From assembly GCA_016081115.2 (NCBI GenBank), contig CM071936.1, positions 75,679,262-75,743,261 of the forward strand: 64,000 bases of DNA, in the 5' to 3' direction. The notes below the pieces were generated by a model that saw nothing but the letters and a program-made list of their open reading frames with translations, did not search any database and had not been told where the DNA came from. Position numbers and translations under genes: made by a program. Source of the stretch: Rehmannia glutinosa. Lineage: Eukaryota > Streptophyta > Magnoliopsida > Lamiales > Orobanchaceae. This document shows, piece by piece, positions 31,615-44,255 of this stretch. The number at the start of each line of letters is the position of its first letter. The stretch's first letter is position 1.

Positions 31615-33400
31615 ATGGAAGCAAATTTGACACGCATCCCTATGTTCACAATTGAAGAATTTGATGATTGGAAAATTCGTATGATGCGCTCATCTATCAA
31701 AGATTACATGATGAGATGTGGATAGTGATAGAGGATGGGCCACTTTGCAAATCTTAAAGGTGAACACAAAATTTTGTAAGAAGAGTGCGCAAAATGAAGG
31801 TGAAGAGGATGTTGCTCCCGGACCAGCTATGATCGAAAAACCAAGAACTCGAATGGACAAATGATGATGACAAAAAGATACAACCTGGAAAATGTAGCCA
31901 AGGACATCCTTTACAAAACCTTGGACAAAGCCATGTTCAATAAAGTCAAATCATGCAAAACGGCTAAAGAAATCAGGACAAACTAACATTGATTTGTGAA
32001 GGCTCGAGAGCAAATCAAAGAAAATAAATTATCGGTGGTTTACGAAAATTTGAGAACTTCAAAATGATCTCGGAGAGAACCTAGATCAACTGGATGCTCG
32101 ATTCACGAAATCACCAACGAGTATCGGCAAGACTTGGAAAGGAATATACACGAGAAGAAATGTGTATGAAGATCCTAAAAAGTCTCCCACCGAATGGGAA
32201 ATGAAGGTCATGGCACTAAGACATTCCATGGACCCAACCATGAACTATTCTCGGATCTCAAAGCCTACGAATTTGAGTGAGAAGAAAAGATCGAGAAGAG
32301 ACAGTTGTACCCAAAACAAATTTGCTCTAATTGTTAAGATGGAAAGAGAGCCGAGGTCAAAAAGTCATTGACCCGGAAGAAATAGCCATACTAGTAAAAG
32401 GTTCAACAAGTTCTTCAATAAGAACTACAAGAAAGGCAAGGGTGAATCCTCCGTAAGACACTCGGCTCCTTCCAAATCAAGGGAAGATAGGCCAACCAAG
32501 AGAACAGATCATCAAAAAGGTGAATATCAAAGGGTCAATAATCCAAGAATGGAAAGAGCTTGATCAAAAGGTTGAATATCTATCTTTGAACTGTAGGCTA
32601 CCAGGTCACTAAGCCATTGATTGTCCATATCCTGTAGTCAACAAATACAGGAATGAAGAAGAAAGAAAGGTCTTTAGAGAAAGAAGACAAAGAAAAGAAA
32701 AAGGCAATGTTGGTGCAGAGAGATCACGACAAAATGCAAGTCAAGAGAGACAATTGATTCGAGAGCAAGAAGCCGACTACTCAAGTGACTCAAGAAGAAG
32801 CCCTGATCCGTTTGATGGCCAAGGAACAAGATCAACCTGACCAAGAAGATGAGGTACACTCTAACTCATCAAACTCGGTTCTAGTGATAGTGACCGTGAC
32901 ACACACACTTCATCACCCACTGATCTTTATGATTCATTAGGCAAAATGATGAAAGATTTTGAACACATTAAATCCTCACACACACTACTAAATGAGGAAA
33001 ACATCCTACTCAAGAGCCAAAACTCACAACTAAGGAGCCGAGTACTCTAAGTCAAATAGTGATGAGAATAAAAGTTTAAAGGCCGAAAATGCCAAGCTAA
33101 TAGCGAAAATAGTCGCAATGAAAAAAGAGGGAGAATGACCTCAAAATGTGATTACCTCATTCACTAAGGCATCTAAATCATTGGATGATCTTATTATGAG
33201 TCAAAGAGAATGTGGAGACAAGACAGGCTTAGGATTTAATTCCACTATGCTATGTCGGGCTCCCGCAGTGAATTTGGAAAGGGGATCTTCAAGCAATGAA
33301 GTATCTCAAAAATCCAAAGCTCCAAATGGTGCACACACACTTAATCCAAAGCACAATTACAAGCAAACTGCCTTGGTTATAAAGGAAAAGGAAAACAACG
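31615..33400 (+). pseudogene. gag: Gag remnant, copy S2
   Basis: The ATG at 31615 starts MEANLTRIPMFTIEEFDDWK, the same start as S1 but with the Trp codon kept. Later pieces in changing frames read YNLENVAKDIL, MFNKVKSCK and IKENKLSVV. The zinc knuckle, C-x-L-P-G-H-x-A-I-D-C, lies near 32592-32624 with a TAA at its centre. A Lys/Glu-rich region follows to about 33400. Gag packages the RNA. Frequent frameshifts make the copy inactive. This region is the reference for what S1 has lost. Confidence 0.82.
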
Positions 33401-34090
33401 ATTGAGTGAGTGCGCCGAAAGGACAAAAAAGAAAAGATTCAATCGAGTTCCTCAAAGAACTCCAAACAAAAATACTCAGAAAAGAAGAAACAGAGCTACC
33501 AAAAACCCTAAAATCTATAAAAGAAATACATATGATGGGAATGGTAGAAAATATCCAAGCCAAGTTTTTGGAATGATGTAAACTATCGGCAAAGATAGAC
33601 TTATGGAATATAAGCCCAAATGGCAAAGGCCTAGAACTCAAGAAAGGCCATTCCAAAAGTATAAGAGCTTTCATCAAAGACACATATGCACCTAGGCACT
33701 ACACTCGGAGAGATACCGCAATTACCCAAAGAAGGCGATTGCTAAAACACATACACAGGGCATACAGACAAAAGAGACAAACAGATGAACCTAAAATCCC
33801 CGCAATTTGCCAAGATTAATTATGATTATGGCATCGATAGATGGCAACCCCTTAGAGTCAAATCATTTGGCTATAAGTTGGTTGGATCATCTTACAATTC
33901 TAACCCCTCAGACCCGCACAAGTATGGGTACCTAAAACTTAATTTCCTTGATTGCGGGTTCAAGGAACAATGAGTGCCAAGGAACCTGGTACATGGACAA
34001 AGGGGTTCCCGACACATTTACAGAAATAAGAAAAATCTGTCAAAATTCAAGGAAGTTAAGTGAGCAAAAGTCATATTTGGAGGAAATGAA
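33401..34090 (+). pseudogene. pol: Protease region, copy S2
   Basis: At 33988 the text WYMDKGVPDTF occupies the place of the copia protease site, usually WYMDSGCSRHMTG. The catalytic Asp codon is present but the following Ser is changed, and the downstream frame is disturbed. The preceding segment is Lys/Arg-rich linker. The following bases (34090) enter the pre-integrase phrase GEIRGIGSIKKNGLEI. Confidence 0.75.
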
Positions 34091-35340
34091 GCTCCAGGAG
34101 AAATAAGAGGCATTGGATCCATCAAGAAAAATGGATTAGAAATCACGGATGTTGCATATGTTGAAGGACTCAACTTCAATTTGCTAAGCATCGCCAACTC
34201 TCGTGACAAGGGCTATAATGTTGGATTTAACATGGGTATATGCCAAATCAAGGATCTTGAATCGAATGAAGTTGTGTTGCAAGGATGCAGACAAAAGAAC
34301 ATGTATGTAGTAGATTGGTCAACCGCTACACCCAGCACCTGTCTACTAGCAAAAAGCACAAATTAATCAAGTTGGTTGTGGCACAAAAAGCTGAGTCACC
34401 TGAATTTCAAAACGATTAACAAGCTTGCCAGAAGTAGTATTGTGGAAGGACTTCCAGACTCAGTATACAAAAAGGAGAGTATATGTGACGCATGTCAAAA
34501 GGGAAAACAAATCAAATCATCATTCAAAGAAAAGACATGCCCATCTTCAACAAGAATATTGCATCTGCTACATATAGATCTATTTGGCCCAAAGGAACCA
34601 AATAGCATAAGTGGAAAGAAATACACCTTGGTGGTAGTAGATGACTACTCAAGATATACATGGACAATATTCATGTGTAAGAAGAAAGAAACTCTACTGA
34701 AACTACCACAAACTAATGAAGAGGATTCAAAATGAGAAGAGCCAAACCATTATCAAGATAAGATCGACGGAGGAACTAAGTTTGTCAATGGGATAATAAC
34801 TCGATTGTATTGAAAATGGCATTGGTCATGAACTATCTCTGCAGCAAGGACTCCACAAAGAGAATGGAGTTGCGAGAAAGAAGGAATAGAACTCTCAAAG
34901 AAGCGGAAGGACCATGTTAGTCAAGCAGGTTACCAAAAAGATTTTGGGTCAAGCAATCAACACAAATTGCTACACTCAAAACAGATGTATGATAAACAGA
35001 CAAATGACAAAGACTCCCTATGAGAATTGGACGAAGAAAACCAAATGTTGCATATTTTAGAATATTTGGATGTAAATGCTTCATCCACAACAATGGCAAA
35101 GACAATCTAAAGGCCTTCGATGCTAAAGTCGATGAAGGTATCTTCTTGGGATACTCAAATGAAAGCAAAGCCTACTGAGTACTCAACAAAAGGACTATGG
35201 TTGCGAGAAGAATCCATTCATGTGGTATTCGATGAGCCAAATGTAAATGGAGAAGACATTGAAGAGTCACCGATAAGTCAATCATCCAACCATACGAAAA
35301 AATCCCTATCTTTGAAGTTTAAGTTGGAATTATAAACTCG
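34091..35340 (+). pseudogene. pol: Copia integrase, copy S2
   Basis: 34376-34735 is open and reads MWHKKLSHLNFKTINKLA (HH pair), then CDACQKGKQIKSSF (CC pair), HIDLFGP (first catalytic Asp) and VVVDDYSRYTWTIF. The frame then breaks. The second Asp region (GGTKFVNG-like) and the Glu motif (NGV..ERRNRTL) are recognisable only across frames near 34765-34900. The open stretch from 35120 reads AKPTEYSTKGLWLRE, then VVFDEPNVNGEDIEE, a linker before RT. The zinc-binding residues are complete, unlike in S1. Confidence 0.88.
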
Positions 35341-35549
35341 GATGAAGATGAGATAGCCGAGTCTCATAAGATCTTTGGAAAATTTGCGCTAAGTGATAAC
35401 GAGAGAGCTGGGTCACAAAGAACAACCAAGACGATCAATCCAAACTAACTTACTTCAACTTTGATTTAAGATGGCCGAAAGACCATCCACCGAAACTTGT
35501 CATTGGAGATATAAGAGAAGGTGTCAAAACAAGATCGAACTCAACAAGA

Positions 35550-37101
35550 AGCTATGTTCACATGCTTTATCTCGCAAATAGAGCCCAAAGATGTGTTACA
35601 AGCATTGGATGACACACATTGGATTCAAGCTATGCAAGAAGAGTCAATCGATTTGAAAGAAATAAAGTATGGGAATTAGTTCAAAGACCCACCCATCAAA
35701 ACGTTATTGGTACTAAATGGGTGTTCGAAATAAGATGAACGAGGAAGGTTCTATGGTAAGAAACAAAGCAAGACTAGTAGCCAAAGGATATTGCCAAGAA
35801 GAAGGAATAGATTTTGATGAAACATTTGCTCCTGTAGCAAGATTGGAAGCTATAAGGATGATTCTTGCCTATGCGGCTCACAAGAATTTTCTCAGTATAT
35901 CGATGGATGTAAAAAGCGCATTTCTAAATGGTTTATTGGAAGAAGAAGTGTATGTTGAACAACCTCCAGGATTTGAGCGGAAGACTCTTGGAGATAAGGT
36001 ATACAAACTCAAGAAAGCTCTGTATGGATTGAAACAAGCACCCAGAGCATGGTATGATACCTTGTCACAATTCCTAACTGAAAATGGATTCACAAAAGGA
36101 AAAGTAGATAGAACACTTTTCAGAATTCAATACAAGAAGAGTATACTTTGCTTGTTCAAATATATGTGGATGACATCATTTTTGGATCCACAAACAAAGA
36201 GTCAGTGAAAAATTTTCAAACCTCATGCAAAGTAAATTTGAAATGAGCATGATGGGAGAGTGACATTCTTTCTTGGACTCCAAGTGAAACAACCAAGGAT
36301 GGAACCTTCATAAGTCAAACAAAATACACCAGAGATTTAATGAAGAAATTTGGTATGGAGGAGAAATCTTCTCGTGAAAATACCAATGAATACATCACAA
36401 AATGGACATGGATGCGGATGGCAAGCACAGATCAAACAAGATACTGAGCACTTATTGGATCATTGCTCTATCTCACAAAGAAGCGGCCGGACATCACCTT
36501 TGTTGTAGGTGTATGTGCAAGATTTCAATCTGCTCCAAAAGAGAGCCATATGACAAAGCAAATAAAGAGAATCTTGAGATACTTGAAAGGAAGCCAAGAA
36601 GTTGGCTTATGGTATCCAAAGGAAGGTGGATTCAAACTAATTGGCTATTCGGACTCGACTATGTTGGATGTAGAGTTGACAGAAAGCACCTCGAGGCACA
36701 TGTCAAATGCTAGGAAACAAAGTTGATTTCCTGGTTTAGCAAGAAGCAAAATTCAATAGCCACCTCTACAAACAAGCGAGAATACATAGGCTGGGCGGTG
36801 TTGTGCCCAAATCCTATGGATGAGACAAAGAATGAGAGACTATGAAGTTGAGGAAAAAGAAATTCCAATCATGTGTGATAACACAAGTGCAATTGCAATC
36901 ACTCAAAATCCTGTGTTGCACTCAAGAACAAAGCATATCGATGTCAGATATCACTTCATAAGAGATCATGTTGAAAAGAAGGACATCATCTTGGAATATA
37001 TCTCAACTGATAAACAATTGGCTGACATCTTCACAAAATCATTATGTGAGTCAAGATTTGAAGAACTCAAGCATGAGTTAGGGTTAATTGAGCTGAGCTA
37101 A
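35550..37101 (+). pseudogene. pol: Copia reverse transcriptase-RNase H, copy S2
   Basis: The 163-codon open stretch 35717-36208 carries ARLVAKGYCQEEGIDFDETF, MDVKSAFLNGLLEEEVYVEQ and KLKKALYGLKQAPRAW. This is the first catalytic Asp region that S1 lacks. YVDDIIFGS lies in the neighbouring frame at about 36160-36190. RNase H begins near 36460 (LTKKRPDITFVVGVCARF) and ends at 36820-37101 with CDNTSAIAI, HIDVRYHFIRDHV and GLIELS. Most catalytic motifs survive, but at least five frame breaks prevent a continuous protein. Confidence 0.92.
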
Positions 37102-37648
37102 CACTCAGAAAAATCAAAGAAAAGAAATGGAACACAAAAAGGGAAAAAGAGCTGAACTCACAAATCAGCTAAGTGAACCATCCGTATTGGAAAGACAGCT
37201 ATACCGAGTCAGCTGACAGCTGAGTCACAAAGAGAACTGTGAGAAGAAGAGTTAAACCAGGTGAGGGTAAAAGCTGAGTCATTTATGAGCAAAGTGACAA
37301 AAACGCAGTCGTTTTTACTAAGCGGGAATGTTTTTAAGAATTACGTCAGCATAATTATGACGTGTACAGGCAAAAGCTGCACACCAAGCTTATGATTGGA
37401 TATAAATGCTGTCGCATTAAATACGAGACATTAAATGCTAAATCGGCGTGCAAAATCTAAGCCGTTGATTTCGATCACATTTCAAAAACCACCCGCACGT
37501 CCTTTCATAAACCATACTTAAGCTTTTCTTCTCTCTCTCTCATATTACCAAAACCGTTCATTTCTCTCAGAAGCAAAGGCAAAACTCTCTCAAAACCCTA
37601 TCTATCTTCAAATCAACCTCTAAGTTTTCTTCGGTGAAATCCTGAAAA
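37102..37648 (+). other. Spacer between pol and ORF3, copy S2
   Basis: About 547 bp, with no gene. It aligns with the S1 and S3 spacers, including tatgattggatataaatgct and the C/T-rich run before the ORF3 start. Confidence 0.65.
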
Positions 37649-40600
37649 ATGGCACCAACCTATGATTTTGTCAAGTTAGGAAAGCAAATCCACACCGGTC
37701 TCTTGTGGATTTCGACGGCATGGTGAAACAAGGGTCCGACGACACCTTAGTCAAGAAAATTGCTAAGAAATTGGTAACGCCTCAAATTTGAGACCGTTTT
37801 CTCGACGTTGGAATATCCGATGACCTATGTGGAGGAGGTCGCATGCTTCTCGTGACGTGAACGCCGAGATTCACAATGAAGGGATAAAGTCATCTGCTCA
37901 CGGAAAGAAGTTCACCATCTCTCGCCAAGGATTTGGTGAACACCGCTCACTACCGACTAAGGAGCATTAGAAATCAACGATCTTTGATGTAAACCTGGTT
38001 CTTTGCTTGGAAGGAAGTAGCCAAGCCCGACTATCTTGATAAAATAGTTTACACAAACAAACAAGATCTTTCTTTGAAGGAGGATTACCACAAATCAAGT
38101 TGGACATAGTTGCCAAATGCATAGACATCAAATTTGGCGGCTTTGACCAATCACAAAGCTAAGTTGATCGTAATGGTGCGATCATTGAAGAAAAGAAAAT
38201 AAACTGGCCGAGTTTGTCTCACAAAGCAGACTCGCGAGAATGTAGGGAACAAATCCTTCAAGGAAGATGGTGCATTTGGAGGATCCCTAGGATATGGCCA
38301 GTGATTGGCCGGTGATGGAGGTGAAAGGAGTCCCTCTTAGACATGGAAAGGCGTTCCATGTAAACAAAAGAATGTTCAGATCAAACCTCTCTCGGCGCAC
38401 GAAGAGAGCCTACGCCAAGAGAGCGACACGTGAGAGGGAATCACCGACCACAAGACACAAATTTTTCCTCTCCACCAAAGAAGAAAGTTGCCCCTGCAGG
38501 TGCTAAGAAGAAGATGTTGCTCTGCTAAAGAAAGAAAGAAAGTCAAACTCGCTCCTGCCCCTGCAGCCGAGTCACCCGCCCCCGCAGCCGTGTCTCCCGC
38601 CTCAAGCAGAGCTCGAGAAGGACTCTCAAATACCTTCTCCGATCGTCAAAAAGAGGAGATCGATAAGCCAATATGGCTAGCTCCTCGAAGAAAACACACC
38701 AAAGACCCCCGCCGCCCAAGACTCGAAGAAACTCTCTCAACCGAGAAATTCCTCTCGGTGCAAACTAGGAGACGAAGAAGAATCATCAAGCACTCCAAGC
38801 TTGAGAAACCGGGCCGAGTCGACCACTCACCGAGCAGATCTGGGAGATCGGGAGAAAGTAGAGTCCCCAGATATAATTGATGAAACAACTAAGTCTGTTG
38901 AAGCGATCACAGAGGCAAATCAAGACACAACAGAGTCCGTCCAGTGCACACACAAGAAGAAGCCGATAGAGCGATAGTGATGTGATGATCCTATCCCCAC
39001 CTTACCCGGACATCCAAAATCGTCTGCGTGAGTGGAGGAAGTGGAAATTGAGTCGATCAAGGGAACAGTTCCAACGGCCCGAGTTTATCAAAGAAGAAGA
39101 GGAATCAACTTCCTTGGACTAACCTCTCGTGATCTCAAGATCGATGAAGAAAATTGCACAGATATCCTGCAGATTTTCAAGGATAAGGAGAAGGAGAGAT
39201 CGGCGAGAGGAAGGCGAGGCAAGAGAGAGAAGGCCAAAGATCTCGCCTCTCTCACCGCACCACGAACATACACATTCTCACTTCGATATTCTATCGAAAA
39301 GTGATGAGGATCTGGACCTGCTTCTTTGCCGCGCGTAAGAGTTGCAAATGCAACAAGCAATGCATGAATCCGAGAATTCTTCATGAGAAGAGCATGATGG
39401 AGGGACCAGGAGAGTCCTCCAAAACACACACTGAAATTGATCCAATGGGAGTGGTTCAGCAAATCGCCACCGTCGTTCTTTGCCACCACTTCCCACTCAC
39501 TCGGAAGAAGGAATTAAGGAACTGGCGATGAAATCGGGTTAGTGGGGACCCCGTTGAGCCAACCCCTAATGAAGGTGTCTTACCACCCGCCCCAACGGCT
39601 GAACACTCGAAGATACAAGGGAGTTTGGAGACGAGTGACCCCATTCCAAGTCACTCACTGGTGCGTCACCGTGAGGGGAAACTCCCTCCCGCAGCGGCAA
39701 GGTCGGAGAATGCTGCAGATGACTCCACAACGAATCTAGGAGGCGAAGTGGAGAAGGAACAACCACAAAGTACACAAAAGTTGTCATCAACGACGCTCGG
39801 GACGATTGAGACTATCTCACCATCAACGCTCTCTCGAAGGCTAATGACGTTGCTTTGATGCGATCGAGGCACGAGGAAGGAACAGCCCTGGGAGTTACCA
39901 CTGGGCGATGAAAGTGCAATCCATGGGGTTGAGACTCCAATGGATGCCACCACAGAAGACCCTAAGACAACTAACACTCGAAAGGGAGGTCCAGGCCTCG
40001 CTTGCTTGAGAGAGATCGCGAAAGGTAATGAAGGCCCACGGGAGGTTGAGACTTCCTGGGGTAAAGAAGAAAAGTCAAGTAGAGAACATCCCTCCCGCTA
40101 TCATTGATCCATCCCGAAAAGGAGATAAGCGCGCTTCATAATTCCCAGGATAATCCTGATGTAACCTTTTCGGGATCGGAAAGCGACGAAGAAGGTGAGT
40201 CATCCCCCGTGACAGATCCAAAAGACTCGGTGAGGATGTTCCCGGCCAAGACGAGCAAAGTCTCGATCTCAAGACTACTCGTCAAACTTTCAATTTTGAT
40301 GATGAGCCACCAATGGAAATCTCATCATCGTCCGATGACGCTTCGATAAAGGCCGAGGACCATCCACTCAATTGGAGAAACCACCGGTGAGACCAACGGG
40401 TTGAGAGCAAACTGAGGCTCGACAAGTTGGGTCCACTTCACAAAAGACCCCAATGAAAGGTCCACCGCACAGCTCCTCAAGTCAGCAGGTTCGACTCAAA
40501 AGAAACTTCACGCGCACCTCTCATCATTGAACAAATCTCGGTTGGCCGTGATGATCCCTTTGTAGAATCATTTCCTTTCTCCCTGGAGGTACCCGACCTC

Positions 40601-42200
40601 CCCAAGAGTCGAGAACGAGCTCGCACGCGCTTCCATGGAGACCAGCTCCTGTCATTCCGTCAGTACCATCATTCCAAATGACTATGACTTTGACATCAAG
40701 ATGGCCATCACCGCAATTGAAGAAACAAATGAAGTTCGGGAGGTGTTCAAGGCATTATTTGCTGAAAATTGAACGGATGGAGAGGCACCAGGCCTCTATG
40801 GACATGCGATCGACAACAGAGATGCCAACCTTCTGGCGACTTGAGAGGCATAACAATCGAGGATTAGGGAATGGTGGCAACAAAGAAGAAACAATGCATG
40901 TGGAACAAGTTAGATACTTTAGGACATTGTTCAACAAGTCATTGTATGGAGAGCCGAGAATGCTTGATGCAAAAATGAAATTGAGAGAACACATTGAGCA
41001 CATGCATGAAGCTCACCTGCCGAGATAAAGCTGCTGCGTGAGCAAAATAAGAGTGATCTCCAAACGTATGGAAGAAAACATGGATAGAAAATTCAGCCTT
41101 CTCATGGCCGAGATGAAGAAGTAATTTCAAAGAGTCCAACGCTACTCGCTCAATTTCGTGCCACATACACCGCAGCAGGACTCGAGGCGTAACTCCCGCT
41201 ATCGGCGAGCTCGACTTCCTGCTTGCCAAGATATGTTTCAGTGTTCCTCTCTCCTTTGATGATGCCAAAAAGGGGGAAGAGGAATACTTTAAAGCGCTAA
41301 AGAGATCCGTCTTGAAAAGGAGGAAGCAAGTTGTGAAGGGAAAGACAAAATGAGGAAGTGTCAAAACAAAAGAAAGGAAAGTCCGTTGAGGGGGAAGGAT
41401 CGAAAGATGTGACCTTGATGATTGCACAAACCCCAACAAGGTCTTGTCACACGGTGATATTATCGGAACAAACTCCGATGACTCTGCCACTCCAACACTC
41501 TGCTATATCTATGGTGAAAAGAGAAAGACAATTGAAGCGAGGGATGGAGGAAGTGGAAGGAAGAATGGATGCCCGAGTTATGAACATCTTGAAACAACAT
41601 GGAGGCATTACAAAGAGCAGAGACACTTATTCCATCTCGGATGTCGGGACCGAGCCACGATCGCTTGATGAATTTAAAACGCCGCATCTGAATGATACTT
41701 TGCAAAAATGTCTATGGCTCAAGCTTGGGACTTATCTTGGGAAAAGGGTCTCACGTTATGTGAAGAAGCCGACAGCGGCAGACTACCTGATCACTCTCTG
41801 CTGGTCACTCCGCTGGTCACTCACCGAAAGAAGAAGACCCCAAGTCAATACACGCCCGAGAGGAAGAGGAAGAAGAAGTGGTGGAGGAAGAGGTTTCGGA
41901 CCTGGGCCTCGACCAAAAACATTGAGTACATAGATCCGGCAAGAAAGGAGGGATCTAATGGGGTGGTCTTGACCAAGTAGCCAATTTGCAAGTGGCTAAA
42001 AGCAATCTTGAGTATGCGAAAAGAATAGAAGAAGAAAATAAGAGACAAACTCAGCTATGGGAGGAAAGACAAGAGAGATTAAGAAGAGATGAAGCTGCCT
42101 TAAGGCATATGAAAAGAAGAAGAAGGCGGTGACGATGAGAAAAAGAGAAGAAGAGCGAGAAGATCTTTGAAGAAGATGAAAGAAGGAGATACAACAAGGA
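37649..42200 (+). pseudogene. ORF3, copy S2
   Basis: Starts MAPTYDFVKLGKQIHT at 37649. Downstream pieces match S3: MTYVEEV, GVPLRHGKAFHVNKRMFRSN (about 38330), a Lys/Pro/Ala/Glu-rich middle, MERHQASMDM (about 40777), RYFRTLFNK (about 40910), the motif EPRSLDEF...MAQAWDLSWEKGL (about 41650-41750) and an E/K/R-rich tail near 42000-42130. It has no hydrophobic segment. Frames change many times, so no protein is expected from this copy. The role is unknown; conservation of the same landmarks in four copies shows it belonged to the active element. Confidence 0.75.
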
Positions 42201-42467
42201 GATGAAGTGTTGATGTCCACCCCTTCATGTATTTTACTATGTAAATACATACTATGTAAGTCTTCTCGCAATAAAGTCAGTAAATTCTTTATTTTTGTGT
42301 AGACAAATGTTTGCTCACGATACCTTGTAAACAATGCTGATTGTGTAAAAGAACAAGAATGTTATGATCAATAAAAGGATTGATTCTACGCATACATTCT
42401 ATGTGAATGCACTATCTCTATGTATCTTTGCTATTTACATTTTGAATGTTTTAAGTTTTGGCATCAT
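42201..42467 (+). other. 3' untranslated spacer of S2
   Basis: T-rich text between ORF3 and the polypurine tract, similar to 1076-1279 and to 48225-48529 inverted. No gene. Confidence 0.65.
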
Positions 42468-42482
42468 CAAAAAGGGGGAAAT
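42468..42482 (+). other. Polypurine tract, copy S2
   Basis: caaaaagggggaaat abuts the 3' LTR start at 42483. Confidence 0.9.
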
Positions 42483-44059
42483 TGTTGGGAAATTTATTGT
42501 TTAGATTTTGATGAATGCCATGTAAAACTTAGAATAGGAAGTTGGCACCCCAATTTTTTTTGTTGTAAATCGCATTGTAATAAATAGGGATGGTCAAGTG
42601 AGTTAAGTCACTATGCCCAAACATGCAAGAAGATAATCGGAGACTAGAAGGAAGACTCCGCTCAAGACAAATTTGAGTATGGCAAAGAAGAGAAGACGGA
42701 ACTCTATCAAGGAGCAAGAGATGCGGTGAGTGGAGTATCGATCAAGTCAACTCAAGAAAAGCCAAGTCTCAAGTTGAAGTGACGGAGAGTCATCAATGAT
42801 TGGAAGGCGACTCTAAGTCACCTGGGGAAAGCAAGGAAATGCGGTCAAGTCGAGATAATCAAAAAGATCCGTTGTACGTAAATCAAGAGAATTACTTAAA
42901 CAAGTAATATGTCCATGCTACCTTTCTCGAAGTGCTCGATCCCCTTGCGTGCAAAAGGAATAAACCAATGGGAAGCACTACACCGTGTCGAACTGAAAGG
43001 TGAAGAACAATTCATACGAGGAAATGGTAATTCCAAGGATCGCAACAAGACAAGACAAGCCAACGACCACAAGTGACTTTCAAAAATAAGCCTATCTCTT
43101 CAACGGGCAAATTTTTGAAAGATCACTACAAAAAGGCAGAGGAATAACTCCGAAAAAAGATAGAGATTACGCAGGTTACCTGAACCACAAACATTCTAGC
43201 AATTATTAGAATTGTAACCTAAATATTCTCAAGTGATTAAAATGCTCAATCCTCAAGCCTACACTACGAAGAACATCAATCCAACACTCACTGTGAAGGA
43301 AAGATAACTTCAATCAGTTGAAGAGGAAATTATCAAGAATCAAGGGGTCTACATTCCACGAAGGATTGTAGGAAGGTTCAAGGTCGAACCAAGTCTTGAG
43401 CTTTTGGAGGGCTTCGTGATCAAATCCAAAGAGCTTGAGCAAGTGGGTCAGTAGCAAGCAAAGCAAATTTGCCTGCTGAAGAAGCTAAGTTGTACGAGAA
43501 GCCACCGAGTGATCAAGGCGTCTCAGGCCGAGTCCCAAAGGATCAAGTCGGCTATGTGATCAAGACTTGTATCCGGATCATTACCACTTTGTATCTTGAT
43601 CAATACCTAGTGGATTCCTCCAGGAGTTGGAGAAGAGAGGAGTAGAAGAATTACCCCATCTTCGAACCTCTATAAAAATCTTATTGTGTCATTTACATTT
43701 CAAAGACTTTAATTCTTGCATCATATTTGTTTAATTCTCAATGACATATTTGCTATCCATTAGATAATCTCTAAGTACTAAATCAAGCTTTAAATCTCTA
43801 CTTAACCAAACTTAAGGGTGTTAAGTCTTCCGTTGAAAACAAACCACAGTTGAGTTAATTTAGACTTAACACCGAGTTATTCCATCAACAATATTTGTTG
43901 AGTCATTGAGAGACTAACTCTCTTGATTAACTAAATTGGTGTCCACCAAGGACACAAAGTATCAACTAGAACTTTTAAAAGGACTAAATCAAAAATTTGG
44001 TAAGGTTTATTCAACCCCCCCCCTTCTAAACCTTACACTTACACCCCTTGGGACCTACA
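42483..44059 (+). repeat. 3' LTR of S2
   Basis: 1577 bp from TGTTGGGAAATT to GGGACCTACA. The TATA box position (43127-43130) reads TACA instead of TATA in the 5' LTR. Followed by the duplication AAGAT. Confidence 0.95.
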
Positions 44060-44064
44060 AAGAT
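44060..44064. repeat. Target-site duplication of S2, right copy
   Basis: AAGAT, matching 29911-29915. Confidence 0.95.
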
Positions 44065-44255
44065 CTTTTTTTATACCTGGGTTGATAGACAACATGGGTA
44101 TTTTATGATAAAGTGGTTGCGCGGGCCGAATAATTATATTTGTGGCATAATAACAATTACCAATATTGGGCAATTAATTAGGCAGTTTTAGAATTAAATA
44201 AGATATAAAAATAATGAAATAATAATAAATGGGAAAAGTCGAATGTGCCCTAACA
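44065..44255 (-). repeat. Gypsy 5' LTR, outer part (U3)
   Basis: Continuation of 29673-29915 beyond S2. On the minus strand it starts TGTTAGGGCACATTC at 44255 and ends with the TATA box ccaggTATAAAAAAAG just before the insertion point. Confidence 0.65.
44066..44075 (-). promoter_or_regulatory. TATA box of the gypsy 5' LTR
   Basis: TATAAAAAAA on the minus strand lies one or two bases from the target-site duplication. S2 therefore separated the gypsy promoter from its own transcript start and genes. Confidence 0.55.

Larger units (their letters stand above)
29916..44059 (+). mobile_element. Complete SIRE-like Ty1/copia element, copy S2
   Basis: The element is 14144 bp with two LTRs (29916-31488 and 42483-44059), PBS, gag, protease, integrase, RT, RNase H, ORF3 and PPT, bounded by the duplication AAGAT. 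It is the fullest copy of family S here. It sits in the 5' LTR of a Tat gypsy element, next to that LTR's TATA box. Every ORF is broken by many small changes. Those changes come in clusters rather than as scattered transitions, which may point to sequence error as well as decay. Confidence 0.95.
24474..44255 (-). mobile_element. Tat-lineage Ty3/gypsy element, nested host of S2
   Basis: A minus-strand gypsy remnant. Its 5' LTR (29673-29915 plus 44065-44255) is split by copia copy S2, its PBS lies at about 29655-29670, and protease, RT, RNase H, a second RNase H and integrase run leftwards to about 25740, followed by a minisatellite (25080-25560). The archaeal-type second RNase H marks the Tat lineage. 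Gag is missing. The 3' LTR is only hinted at: ttgggcaattaattaa and ttttagaattaa occur both at 24475-24507 and at 44169-44197. The left limit is therefore tentative. Confidence 0.7.
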
